Shown: positions 17,957-25,504 of the stretch, one piece after another
Position numbering within the stretch: position 1 is the first letter of the stretch
How the letters are laid out: the number at the start of each line of letters is the position of its first letter
Source of the DNA: Longicatena caecimuris
GTDB lineage: Bacteria; Bacillota_I; Bacilli_A; Erysipelotrichales; Erysipelotrichaceae
Length of the DNA stretch: 48,920 nucleotides
Direction: 5' to 3'
Assembly: GCF_004341945.1 (NCBI RefSeq)
Contig: NZ_SMBP01000025.1
Location: 1 to 48,920, forward strand
Notes under the pieces: generated by a model
Told to the model about the DNA's origin: nothing
Seen by the model: the letters and a program-made list of their open reading frames with translations, nothing else
Database searches by the model: none
Position numbers and translations under genes: made by a program

Positions 17957-18111
17957 AGATAGCACTCCTACGACTGTAGACAGTTTTATGGATGTTCTCC
18001 ATAAACCCACCACAACTTCTTGCCAAAAGTTGTAGTTCGGCGAAATTGCTTCAGCTAACTGTCAAATGCCCGCCGACTCCAATTAACTTTGTCGCTTCCG
18101 CTCCTCTATCT
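17957..18111 (-). promoter_or_regulatory. Lysine riboswitch (L-box)
   Basis: Read on the minus strand, it opens with AGATAGAGGAGCG and closes with GGAGTGCTATCT, the P1 arms of the lysine aptamer. GCTGAAGCAATTT in the middle matches the conserved GCCGAAGCAAAU block, and AGTCGGCGGGCATTTGACAG plus GGTGGGTTTATGGAG fill the other junction parts. In this class lysine binding stabilises P1 and lets the downstream terminator form. It should switch off lysA-lysC-dapA-dapB together. Confidence 0.93.
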
Positions 18112-18121
18112 GATTGGTTGT

Positions 18122-18150
18122 ATCATACCACTAATGAGATGAAATTACAA
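18122..18150 (-). promoter_or_regulatory. Promoter of the lysine operon
   Basis: On the minus strand: TTGTAA (18150-18145), a 17-bp spacer and TATGAT (18127-18122). The start point falls about at the first base of the L-box. The stretch 18151-18340 beyond it shows nothing I can support. Confidence 0.8.
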
Positions 18151-18340
18151 TAACATCATGAAAATAACAGAATAAATTTCAGAAAACATTTACACTATTA
18201 AGATATTAAGACCTTTTTCATCCCAGAATCAGGGAAATTTGTTTTCGGAAAAGCTGAGAAAGAGGATCGTTGAATGGAAACAATTCGATACTTGTTTTTT
18301 CAAACAGAAACAGCTGCCACCTACATCACCAAATGACGAT

Positions 18341-18416
18341 ACAAAAAAAGACACGTGTCTTTAACATGTTTGCCAATCATCACCATGTGGCTTGTACATT
18401 GATAAGACGTGTCTTT
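18341..18416 (-). terminator. Terminator after the first tiny membrane-protein gene
   Basis: On the minus strand AAAAGACACGT (near 18414) can pair across about 50 bases with ACGTGTCTTTTTTT (near 18343). The palindrome AAAGACACGTGTCTTT at 18346-18361 can also fold locally. Either form ends in a T run. Confidence 0.6.
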
Positions 18417-18444
18417 TATATGATATGGTATGGTTTATCGTTCT

Positions 18445-18591
18445 TTATTTCGCGAAGATATTAATGACTACTAATAGTACTCCCAACACAATTGCACATA
18501 GAAGTACATTACGAAAACTGAAGATCTCCCCTAATAAATCACGCTCTTCTTCTGGCATCGGCTTTTCCGGATGCATGTTTTTCTCTATCAT
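18445..18591 (-). CDS. Tiny single-span membrane protein A, unknown function
   Basis: A 48-residue frame behind GAGGGGTGAGAGG. It starts MIEKNMHPEKPMPEEER, has an acidic amphipathic middle, then FRNVLL leading into one hydrophobic helix (about 28-45) and the end INIFAK. A TGCTATAAT extended -10 promoter lies at 18622-18627. The neighbour at 18685-18834 has the same plan: an HP(E/D) motif near the start, an RN(V/I)L motif at the membrane boundary, and one C-terminal helix. I recognise no family. Start, ribosome site, promoter and terminator together make it a real gene. Confidence 0.75.
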   Translation of the reverse strand: MIEKNMHPEKPMPEEERDLLGEIFSFRNVLLCAIVLGVLLVVINIFAK

Positions 18592-18621
18592 ACCTCTCAC
18601 CCCTCAGTTCATGGTTCACCT

Positions 18622-18627
18622 ATTATA
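18622..18627 (-). promoter_or_regulatory. Extended -10 promoter for tiny membrane protein A
   Basis: On the minus strand, TGCTATAAT ends at 18622, about 30 bases before the start codon. The -35 region is poor. Confidence 0.5.
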
Positions 18628-18684
18628 GCACACTTCTCTTATTTTGCATGAAAAGTCATGAAATTGTAAGAATCTTCTCGTGTA

Positions 18685-18834
18685 CTAGGTGAATAAATAA
18701 AAAGATAAGATAAAGACAGCCATTAGACCAATGACAATCAGGATGTTACGTGGTTTCACAATTGCCGTCAGTATGGTATTATCCGGATGTGTTGTCGCAA
18801 TCGTTGTATTCGTGGTAAGATCTTTCCCTTTCAT
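18685..18834 (-). CDS. Tiny single-span membrane protein B, unknown function
   Basis: A 49-residue frame preceded by AGTGAGGTGACTGAT. It is Thr-rich at the start (MKGKDLTTNTTIATTHPDN), then KPRNILIVIG enters one hydrophobic helix (about 31-47) ending SFYLFT. It parallels protein A in length, direction, HP(D/E) motif, RN(I/V)L membrane-entry motif and promoter type, so the two look like diverged duplicates. No signal peptidase or lipobox site is seen, so the C-terminal helix is probably a stop or tail anchor. Function unknown. Confidence 0.75.
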   Translation of the reverse strand: MKGKDLTTNTTIATTHPDNTILTAIVKPRNILIVIGLMAVFILSFYLFT

Positions 18835-18875
18835 ATCAGTCACCTCACTTCGTAAGTGTTTGTTTATCTAACCGC

Positions 18876-18881
18876 ATTATA
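18876..18881 (-). promoter_or_regulatory. Extended -10 promoter for tiny membrane protein B
   Basis: On the minus strand, TGCTATAAT ends at 18876, 41 bases before the start codon. It has the same TGC extension as the promoter of protein A. Confidence 0.5.
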
Positions 18882-19059
18882 GCATGATTCTTTTTTTGAT
18901 AGGGGTGTATTACTAAAATGTAAGACAATCTTTAGAAAAATTAAGAATTTTTTATGATATTTTTTTGTCTATCTTTATAATCAGCACTCCTTCACTAAGT
19001 TAACGAAAGAAAAAGCCAAAAAGTTTCATTCTCACTACTTTTTTTTAAAATGATGCACG

Positions 19060-19088
19060 TTGTGAAGAAGATGGTCTTATGGTATGAT
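19060..19088 (+). promoter_or_regulatory. Promoter of ung-folC
   Basis: TTGTGA (19060-19065), a 17-bp spacer and TATGAT (19083-19088). It lies inside the longer open frame beginning at 19050 and therefore supports the ung start at 19113. Confidence 0.7.
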
Positions 19089-19112
19089 TACTGCGTTTGG
19101 AAGGTGATGCAT

Positions 19113-19772
19113 ATGAAGTGCTGGAATGATTTGTTTCAACAGGAAAAAGAGAAGCCTTATTATCAAGAATTGATGGCTTTTTTAGATGAAGAATATAAAA
19201 CCAAGACGATTTTTCCTCCACGTGAGGATTTGTTTACCTGTTTTGATGTTTGCCCATATGAAAAGGTGAAAGTAGTGATTTTGGGGCAGGATCCTTATCA
19301 TCAGCCAAATCAGGCACATGGTTTGTGTTTTTCCGTGCGCAAGGGGGTAAAGCTGCCGCCAAGTCTGCGTAATATATATAAGGAACTAAAGACGGATTTG
19401 GATATTGATATGCCCTCACATGGCTATTTGCTAGATTGGGCCAGACAGGGTGTTTTCATGATGAATGCAGTGTTAAGTGTCGAGTGTGGAAAAGCCGGTT
19501 CTCATCGTAAAAAAGGATGGGAAATTTTTACCGATACAGTTATTCGCGCATTGAATGAAAAAGAAGAAGGTATTGTATTCCTTTTATGGGGGAATTGGGC
19601 ACAACAGAAAGCAGAACTCATTACCAATCCACTACATCATATCATAACTTCAGCACATCCTTCTCCTTTATCGGCCTACCATGGATTCTTTGGCAGTCAG
19701 CCATTTTCTAAGACAAATACAGCTTTGTTAAAGATGGGTCATTCACCGGTGCAATGGAAGATAGAGGATTAA
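19113..19772 (+). CDS. ung: Uracil-DNA glycosylase
   Basis: A 219-residue family 1 uracil-DNA glycosylase that removes uracil from DNA by cutting the N-glycosidic bond. The catalytic water-activating motif GQDPYH holds Asp60, and HPSPLSAYH holds His182 in the minor-groove loop. GVFMMNAVLSVE and LLWGNWAQ complete the fold. The start at 19113 is fixed by GAAGGTGATG. The length is normal for Ung. folC follows after two bases, so the two are cotranscribed. Confidence 0.96.
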   Translation: MKCWNDLFQQEKEKPYYQELMAFLDEEYKTKTIFPPREDLFTCFDVCPYEKVKVVILGQDPYHQPNQAHGLCFSVRKGVKLPPSLRNIYKELKTDLDIDMPSHGYLLDWARQGVFMMNAVLSVECGKAGSHRKKGWEIFTDTVIRALNEKEEGIVFLLWGNWAQQKAELITNPLHHIITSAHPSPLSAYHGFFGSQPFSKTNTALLKMGHSPVQWKIED

Positions 19773-19774
19773 AT

Positions 19775-20989
19775 ATGTTTACAAAGGCAGAGGAAATTAT
19801 TCAGCTTATTGAAGGGCGGAAGAATCGCGGATATGGTTTGATGCATTTTAAGGACTATATGAAGAGCATAGGGGATCCCCAAAAGAAGCTAAAAAGTATT
19901 CATGTTGCAGGGACGAATGGAAAAGGTTCTACGACCAATGACATCCGCAGTATGCTACAGGAAGCAGGGTATTGTGTAGGCTCCTTTACCTCTCCTTATA
20001 TGATTACGCATTTAGACCGCATCCGCATCAATGATATGTATATGGATGAAAAAGAATTCATAGAAATTGCCAATACTTATTATGAAAGCTGGCTTACCTG
20101 GGATCTCAGCATGTTTGAGATTGATATGATGCTGGCATGCATCTACTTTGAAAGGCATCATGTGGACTATGCCGTGTTTGAGGTTGGTTTAGGAGGCCGC
20201 AAAGATGCAACCAATATTTTGGAACCATTGATCAGCGTGATAACAAACATCGGATTGGATCATATGGAGCTTTTAGGAGACACCTATGCAAAGATTGCGG
20301 AAGAAAAAGCAGGTATCATCAAAGCTTGTGCAGATGTGGTGAGTGCAGAAACCAGAGCAGATTGCCTGGATGTATTTTTAAAACATGCAGATGCACAAGG
20401 GGTAAAGTTGTACACCTTGGAACCGATTTGTGATCTTTCTACAAATTTGCAAACGGTATTTACCTATCGACATTTACAGGTGACACTGGCTTCTATGGCG
20501 AATTATCAGATTCGCAATGCGGCGCTGGCCTTGGAGACAATTTGGCGGCTACGTGAAAAAAGACTTGTAGAAATAAAGGATGCACAGATTTTGGCTGGTT
20601 TACGTAAAGCTGTGTGGATCGGTCGTTTTGAAATTATGCAGAAAGATCCGATCGTGATTTTAGATGGAGCGCATAATCCGGATGGTATCCAGGCATTGTG
20701 CAACTCTTTACAAGGTTATGACGATATCGCTGTTTTATTTTCTGTCTTAAAAGATAAGAACTTTGAAACGATGTTATCGATATTAGAAACCATTACAAGT
20801 GATATTACCATCACACATTTTGATAATGAGCGTTCTTTAGACATCCGTTGTTTAAAAAATCGAAAACACCTTCATCTTATTGAAGATTACCATGCGGCAT
20901 TAACGTATATGTTAAAGAAAAAGAAAACGATCGTTATTACCGGTTCCTTGTATTTCATCAGTGAAATTCGCCAATTCTGGCAAAAGTAG
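19775..20989 (+). CDS. folC: Folylpolyglutamate synthase / dihydrofolate synthase
   Basis: A 404-residue Mur-ligase-type enzyme that adds glutamate to folates (and may join dihydropteroate to glutamate) using ATP. The P-loop GTNGKGST lies at 46-53. GLGGRKDATNILEP and the magnesium-site region VITNIGLDHMELLG follow, then DGAHNPDG in the C-terminal domain. The start at 19775 is preferred because ATAGAGG lies seven bases ahead; an in-frame ATG 21 bases upstream is inside ung. It shares the ung promoter. Confidence 0.94.
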   Translation: MFTKAEEIIQLIEGRKNRGYGLMHFKDYMKSIGDPQKKLKSIHVAGTNGKGSTTNDIRSMLQEAGYCVGSFTSPYMITHLDRIRINDMYMDEKEFIEIANTYYESWLTWDLSMFEIDMMLACIYFERHHVDYAVFEVGLGGRKDATNILEPLISVITNIGLDHMELLGDTYAKIAEEKAGIIKACADVVSAETRADCLDVFLKHADAQGVKLYTLEPICDLSTNLQTVFTYRHLQVTLASMANYQIRNAALALETIWRLREKRLVEIKDAQILAGLRKAVWIGRFEIMQKDPIVILDGAHNPDGIQALCNSLQGYDDIAVLFSVLKDKNFETMLSILETITSDITITHFDNERSLDIRCLKNRKHLHLIEDYHAALTYMLKKKKTIVITGSLYFISEIRQFWQK

Positions 20990-21003
20990 TACAAATAAGC
21001 TTT

Positions 21004-21012
21004 TGGTATAAT
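21004..21012 (+). promoter_or_regulatory. Extended -10 promoter before a candidate RNA
   Basis: TTGGTATAAT gives a TGG extension and consensus TATAAT (21007-21012), directly after folC. No -35 hexamer is evident at 17 bp. Transcription would start near 21019. Confidence 0.5.
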
Positions 21013-21018
21013 ATGGCT

Positions 21019-21186
21019 ATATGCATGCTGAATAAGAAACTAGCAGTGCGAATTCCCGCTAGAGCCAAGGGGAATTGTAAAATAGTTAAACTATGGTAAA
21101 GGTTGCTTAAATGGATTACGACAATTTAGCAGATAAAAGATAGGTTGATACTTTTTATATTATGATAAAGGATCAATCTTTTTTGT
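21019..21186 (+). ncRNA. Candidate structured RNA or leader between folC and rnmV
   Basis: About 168 bases between an extended -10 and a terminator. TGCTGAAT (21026-21033) can pair with ATTTAGCA (21124-21131) as a closing stem. Inside are AATTCCC/GGGAATT (21051-21057 with 21070-21076), an alternative CTAGC/GCTAG pairing, and an ATAGT-TAA-ACTAT hairpin. I matched it to no known RNA family. It could be an independent small RNA or an rnmV leader. A 28-codon frame from 21014 also crosses it but lacks a ribosome site. Confidence 0.4.
21135..21186 (+). terminator. Terminator of the candidate RNA
   Basis: AAAAGA-bulge-TTGAT (21135-21150) pairs with GGATCAATCTTTT (21170-21182), and more T residues follow. 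The stem has a four-base bulge, so its strength is uncertain. Confidence 0.55.
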
Positions 21187-21280
21187 ATTTAAAATATAAA
21201 AAAGGCAATCCGTAAACATCAAAGAGAGGCAATAGCGTCTAAGATGAAATTGTGGTAAACTATAGAGGTAGGTGATACCC

Positions 21281-21811
21281 ATGAAAATTAAAGAAATTAT
21301 TGTTGTGGAAGGAAAAAATGATACAAACGTGCTACAAAGTTGCATTGACTGTGATACCATTGAAACACATGGTACCCATCTGTCAGTAGAAACATTGCGA
21401 CTCATTGAGCAGGCAGCCAAAACCAGAGGTGTCATCATCTTTACAGATCCTGATCATCCCGGTGAAACCATTCGTACTGCCATCAATCAGAAAATTCCCG
21501 GCTGTAAAAATGCATATATCGAGAAGCATAAAGCAAAAACAACGAAGAAGGTCGGTGTGGAACATGCATCAAAAAAAGATTTGCTGGATGCATTATCTCA
21601 TGTATTCACCTATCAAGAACAGCCTGTTGAAAGTATATCCTGGGAAGAATATTTATCTTTGGGCTTGCATGGGGGGGAAGCTGCCGCTCATCAAAGAGAA
21701 AAAGTTGCTCAGGCGCTTTATTTAGGAAGACCAAATGCCAAAACGTTGTTTAAACGTTTAAATATGATGCAGTTGACACTGCATGATGTTGAGGAGCTGT
21801 TGCGCAAATGA
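21281..21811 (+). CDS. rnmV: Ribonuclease M5 (5S rRNA maturation)
   Basis: A 176-residue TOPRIM-fold endonuclease that matures 5S rRNA in low-GC Gram-positives. The TOPRIM glutamate is in VVEGKND (8-14), and the metal-binding DxD pair is in IFTDPDHPGE. The conserved VGVEHA and ALYLGRPNAKTLFKRLN segments follow. The ATG at 21281 is used rather than the in-frame GTG nine bases earlier, because AGGTAGGTGAT sits at the right distance. The stop overlaps the next start (ATGA). Association with rsmA downstream is the usual gene order in Firmicutes. Confidence 0.94.
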   Translation: MKIKEIIVVEGKNDTNVLQSCIDCDTIETHGTHLSVETLRLIEQAAKTRGVIIFTDPDHPGETIRTAINQKIPGCKNAYIEKHKAKTTKKVGVEHASKKDLLDALSHVFTYQEQPVESISWEEYLSLGLHGGEAAAHQREKVAQALYLGRPNAKTLFKRLNMMQLTLHDVEELLRK

Positions 21812-22401
21812 AACAAGAAGAACAAAAAATCCGCAGTGTCTTTGTCCAACGTGAAACATTAGAAACATGGTTGCGGCAAATGGCTATAAAGGGATGGATC
21901 GTAAAGGATTTTACTTACATCTTTTTTGATTCGTTTTTGTTCTTTCGTTTTGTGAAAACAGCACCGCAATATGGGAAGTTTTGTATTTATGATGTAAAAT
22001 ACCTCGGTGATGAAGATATCTTCACCTCACTGGGATGGAAGTTGCTTTTGGAACATGAATCCACAATGATTTTTTATCATGAGGATATCCAAGGAAGCTT
22101 ACCATTATTAGATATGCGCATGTATTCGTTACGGCGTTTTCTAAAATCCATCAGTAATCTTGTTTTTCTGATTGCTGTAATCTTTGCGTTACGTATGGAT
22201 AATGAAACCATGCGTCAGCAGGTCTTATTTTACAGCGCTTTGCTATTGTTTGCTTTTCCTCGCTTGTATGATGTAAAAAGCACCCAAAAAGGAAGTAATT
22301 TTACGAAGTTAATTAAAAATATTGTCTTGGCTGCGGCTGCGGCTGTTCTTACCACCTTGTTGATTGAGGCAGCTATTAAAGCGTTTGCGGCTTTAGTATA
22401 G
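21808..22401 (+). CDS. DUF2812-like membrane protein
   Basis: A 197-residue protein whose first 100 residues have the DUF2812-like pattern: an E.WL..MA..GW start (ETLETWLRQMAIKGWIVKDF), then YVKYLGDEDIF-type and HEDIQ blocks. About three hydrophobic helices follow at 112-128, 137-152 and 170-192. It is translationally coupled to rnmV by an ATGA overlap and is followed 13 bases later by rsmA. In other genomes DUF2812 proteins sit beside PadR-type regulators; here the context is RNA maturation, which says little about its role. Confidence 0.65.
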   Translation: MKQEEQKIRSVFVQRETLETWLRQMAIKGWIVKDFTYIFFDSFLFFRFVKTAPQYGKFCIYDVKYLGDEDIFTSLGWKLLLEHESTMIFYHEDIQGSLPLLDMRMYSLRRFLKSISNLVFLIAVIFALRMDNETMRQQVLFYSALLLFAFPRLYDVKSTQKGSNFTKLIKNIVLAAAAAVLTTLLIEAAIKAFAALV

Positions 22402-22414
22402 AAAGGATATCATT

Positions 22415-23272
22415 ATGAAGAAACCTATCGCAACCCCATCCAGAACAAAGGAAATCTTAGAAACGCATGATTTGTTCGCAAAGAAAAACTATGGGCAAAA
22501 CTTTTTAACAGAGCCAAGCGTTGTAGAAAAAATTGCCCGCAGTGCTATTGTCAGTGATCATTGCGTTGTGTTTGAAATCGGACCGGGCATTGGCGCATTG
22601 ACACAATATTTATGTGAATATGCGAAAGAGGTTGTCTGTTTTGAGATTGATGAACGTTTACCTCATGTATTAGCAGATACACTTTCTGAATATACGAATG
22701 TTTCTGTTGTTTTACAGGATTTTTTAACGATTGATTTAAGGGAATGGGTAAATCGTTATCGTGAAAAAGGTATGGATGTCGTGATAGCGGCAAATTTACC
22801 TTATTATATTACAACGCCGATTTTGTTTAAGATTTTTGAATCTAATGCGGATATTGCGGCGATTACGGTAATGATGCAAAAAGAAGTGGCAGATCGTTTT
22901 CATGCGAAAGTAAATACAAAAGAATATAATGCGTTAAGCATTATAACGCAATATCGTTGTGATGTACGTGCTGTTATGAAGGTTCCAAAAAATGTTTTTC
23001 ATCCCAAACCGAATGTCGATAGCGCAGTGTTGCAATTTACCTTTCGCAAACATTACGCAAATTTAAAGGAAGAATCATTTTTCGCAATGGTCAAAGCTTG
23101 CTTTAAACAACGCCGTAAGACCATCTTAAATAATTTTCAGGAATATTGCAGCGATAAAGAAACCGCAAAAGCTTATTTAGAAAAGGCCGATATCGATGCG
23201 AAGAGAAGAGCAGAAAGCTTGACACTGGATGAATTTCTGCATTTATACGAGGTGATGCAAGATGATCGTTGA
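22415..23272 (+). CDS. rsmA: 16S rRNA (adenine1518/1519-N6) dimethyltransferase
   Basis: A 285-residue methyltransferase (KsgA) that dimethylates two adjacent adenines of the 3'-terminal 16S rRNA hairpin during 30S assembly. NYGQNFL (25-31) and the SAM-binding EIGPGIGALTQYL (54-66) are typical. The catalytic NLPYYITTP begins at 127. The C-terminal KACFKQRRKTILNN helix is conserved. GAAAGGATATC precedes the ATG, and ispE begins inside its last 11 bases. Confidence 0.97.
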   Translation: MKKPIATPSRTKEILETHDLFAKKNYGQNFLTEPSVVEKIARSAIVSDHCVVFEIGPGIGALTQYLCEYAKEVVCFEIDERLPHVLADTLSEYTNVSVVLQDFLTIDLREWVNRYREKGMDVVIAANLPYYITTPILFKIFESNADIAAITVMMQKEVADRFHAKVNTKEYNALSIITQYRCDVRAVMKVPKNVFHPKPNVDSAVLQFTFRKHYANLKEESFFAMVKACFKQRRKTILNNFQEYCSDKETAKAYLEKADIDAKRRAESLTLDEFLHLYEVMQDDR

Positions 23273-24101
23273 GGCACATGCTAAAATCAATCTGACATTA
23301 AATGTTGTAGGGAAACGTGAAGATGGCTATCATGAATTAGAAATGATCATGTTGCCGCTGGCCTTACATGATACGATCGAAATATCCATTGCAAAGGAAG
23401 ATATGTTCACAACAGATGATTCACAGGTTGCCATGGATGATGCAAATACCGTTGTTCGCGCTGTTCAATTGATGCGAAACACCTTTGCGTTAAAAGAACA
23501 TTTCCATGTACATCTGCATAAGCGCATACCTTCACAAGCTGGCCTAGCCGGAGGAAGTGCCGATGGAGCGGCCGTCCTTAGAGGGATTCATAATTTGTGC
23601 CATCTTTCTATCACGATGGAAGAATTAGCACAGCTAGGAAAACAGCTTGGGGCAGATGTGCCTTTCTGTGTCTTACAGGAAAGTGCCTTGGTACAAGGTA
23701 TTGGGGAAAAACTGACACCTTTTCACTTTGACTGGAAGCCACATGTGTTACTTGTAAAACCTTCTATCGGTGTATCTACCAAAGAAGCCTTTGCAACGTT
23801 GGATTTTGCGAAATGTCCACATCCGAATGCGCATACCATTAAAAAACTGTTACAAAATAAAGAGTATGAACAACTACCGCAGTATATTGCGAATTCATTA
23901 GAATATAGTGCCTTCCAACTGGTTCCCCAGATTGCTGATATCAAACAGGAGCTAATTGCCATGGGCTTTCCCTGTGTCTTAATGTCAGGAAGTGGAAGCA
24001 CCGTGTTTGCGTTGAGCGAAGATGAAACACGAATTGAAAAAGCCATCCATCATTACGCACATACGGACATGTTTGTATGTGATACAACTTTTTATCCATA
24101 A
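23262..24101 (+). CDS. ispE: 4-diphosphocytidyl-2-C-methyl-D-erythritol kinase
   Basis: A 279-residue GHMP kinase of the methylerythritol phosphate isoprenoid route; it phosphorylates the 2-hydroxyl of CDP-methylerythritol. AHAKINLTLNVVGKREDGYH (5-24) is the substrate motif, PSQAGLAGGSADGAA (90-104) the ATP loop, and LGADVPFC carries the catalytic aspartate. MSGSGSTVF is the third GHMP motif. ispF of the same pathway lies at 46245 in this window. It overlaps rsmA by 11 bases. Confidence 0.97.
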   Translation: MIVEAHAKINLTLNVVGKREDGYHELEMIMLPLALHDTIEISIAKEDMFTTDDSQVAMDDANTVVRAVQLMRNTFALKEHFHVHLHKRIPSQAGLAGGSADGAAVLRGIHNLCHLSITMEELAQLGKQLGADVPFCVLQESALVQGIGEKLTPFHFDWKPHVLLVKPSIGVSTKEAFATLDFAKCPHPNAHTIKKLLQNKEYEQLPQYIANSLEYSAFQLVPQIADIKQELIAMGFPCVLMSGSGSTVFALSEDETRIEKAIHHYAHTDMFVCDTTFYP

Positions 24102-24126
24102 CCATGCGCGAATACCGCATGGTTTT
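24100..24126 (+). terminator. Intrinsic terminator after ispE
   Basis: AACCATGCG (24100-24108) pairs perfectly with CGCATGGTT (24116-24124). Only four T residues follow, so it may be leaky. Confidence 0.6.
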
Positions 24127-24200
24127 ATATCAAATACAAGATTAGATGCTAATGATACCTATGATGGCAAAGATCATCTTACGCTAAAGGAGGTGAGGTT

Positions 24201-25118
24201 ATGTTGTTGTTTGTAAGTGGCAGGTGTGATATTCCGGCATTTTACAGTGAATGGCTGTTTCAACGTTTCAAAGCAGGTTTTGTGGACGTACGAAATCCTT
24301 TTAATCCTCACCAGATTAGTCGTATAGCACTAACACAAGACCAAATTGATGCGATGATCTTCTGTACAAAAAATCCTTTGCCCATATTGCATCGCTTATC
24401 CGAAATTCCTTTTCCCTATCTCTTTCATGTGACATTTACTCCTTATCATCAGGATATAGAGTCCCATGTCTTAGATAAAAAAGCCATTTTAGAGGGCATT
24501 GTGGAGCTATCCAAACAAATTGGAAAAGATCGTGTATATGTACGCTATGATCCGATTCTCTTAAATGAACGTTATACCATCAGCTACCATGCGCAAGCCT
24601 TTGAAAAACTTTGTGCAAAGTTACAAGGCAAAATAAACAAAATCATCATTTCCTTTCTTGACATGTATAAAAACACACAAAAACATGCACCATCTTTACA
24701 TTTACAAGAGTTGAGTCATGCACAGATGCTGGCCATAGGAAAATGTCTTGGCGAAATTGGCGCATCCTATGGTATGCAAATACAAACTTGTGCGGAAGCC
24801 ATTGATCTATCCTCTTATCATATCCAAAAGGGCTTATGCGTAGATCGTAAAGAGATAGAAGCTTTGGTAGGATATCCGTTAGCATTAAAAGAAAAAGGTG
24901 TACGAACACAATGTACGTGTTTGGCAACGGTAGATATTGGTGATTATAATTGTTGTAGTCATGGCTGCGCTTATTGTTATGCCAATTATGACGAAGATCG
25001 CATTTCACAACGAATGATGCAGCATGATCCGAAGAGTAGTGTATTATTGGGACATATCACAAAGGAAGATGTGGTCACCATGCGAAAAGAAGCCCCACGG
25101 CAACTGCGTTTATTATAA
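24201..25118 (+). CDS. DUF1848 family protein with C-terminal cysteine cluster
   Basis: A 305-residue protein of the DUF1848 type, recognised by VSGRCDIPAFYSEWL at the start, RNPFNPHQISR (31-41), MIFCTKNPLPIL and VRYDPIL. The C-terminal part carries a dense cysteine cluster: Cys238, Cys240, Cys251, Cys252, Cys256 and Cys259 (CCSHGCAYCYAN). This suggests an iron-sulfur cluster, perhaps related to radical-SAM enzymes of the spore photoproduct lyase kind, although the classical spacing at the N-terminus is absent. AAGGAGGTGAGG gives a strong start. Activity unknown. Confidence 0.75.
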   Translation: MLLFVSGRCDIPAFYSEWLFQRFKAGFVDVRNPFNPHQISRIALTQDQIDAMIFCTKNPLPILHRLSEIPFPYLFHVTFTPYHQDIESHVLDKKAILEGIVELSKQIGKDRVYVRYDPILLNERYTISYHAQAFEKLCAKLQGKINKIIISFLDMYKNTQKHAPSLHLQELSHAQMLAIGKCLGEIGASYGMQIQTCAEAIDLSSYHIQKGLCVDRKEIEALVGYPLALKEKGVRTQCTCLATVDIGDYNCCSHGCAYCYANYDEDRISQRMMQHDPKSSVLLGHITKEDVVTMRKEAPRQLRLL

Positions 25119-25198
25119 GTATCGCTGTAAGAATTGCATAAGTTCTAAACGCTATTTCATGAACATAGGATGTAATGAAGAAAAGAGGAGGAACTTAT

Positions 25199-25504
25199 AT
25201 GGAAGATACAACGAATACAAATCCTTTGCGCTTTGAAACAAATCCATACCATAACGTTGTGATAAAAGATCGTAAAGTGATGGAATTAACCGGTGTCAAA
25301 CAGATAGACAGTTTTGATTCCAGTGAATTTTTAATGGAAACCGCACAAGGCTGGATGCTCGTGCAGGGAAAAGATCTGACCTTAGGAAAGCTGGATACCG
25401 AGCGTGGAGATGTCATTATCCGCGGATTGATTGAATCCTTATCTTATGTATCCAATAAAAAAGGTAATGGAAAGGATTCGGTTATTTCTAAGCTGTTTAA
25501 ATAA
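25199..25504 (+). CDS. yabP: Sporulation protein YabP
   Basis: A 101-residue YabP/YqfC-type protein. The family pattern is clear: NPYHNVVIKDRKVMELTGVK (17-36), then SFDSSEFLMETAQGWMLVQG and LDTERGDVIIRG with a short basic end. In Bacillus, yabP is expressed in the mother cell and needed for normal sporulation. AAGAGGAGG precedes the ATG at 25199. yabQ starts inside its stop (TAATG), and divIC follows, the same order as in Bacillus subtilis. Confidence 0.92.
   Translation: MEDTTNTNPLRFETNPYHNVVIKDRKVMELTGVKQIDSFDSSEFLMETAQGWMLVQGKDLTLGKLDTERGDVIIRGLIESLSYVSNKKGNGKDSVISKLFK

Noticed and set aside
18392-18628. 78-codon plus-strand frame
   Set aside because: It is antisense to the tiny membrane protein A gene, which has a promoter, ribosome site and protein-like sequence.
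19050-19112. Extended N-terminus for Ung
   Set aside because: The ung promoter (19060-19088) lies inside this extension, and the ribosome site fits 19113.
21014-21100. 28-codon frame (MAICMLNKK...) across the candidate RNA
   Set aside because: Its ATG touches the -10 element and no ribosome site precedes it. RNA structure explains the stretch better.
21014-21180. T-box, cobalamin, THF or SRP RNA identity for the folC-rnmV gap
   Set aside because: None of the conserved blocks (AGGGTGGNACCGCG, the cobalamin core, or the SRP apical loop) is present in order.
24022-24216. 64-codon frame overlapping the end of ispE
   Set aside because: It lies mostly inside ispE in another frame and across its terminator, without a ribosome site.
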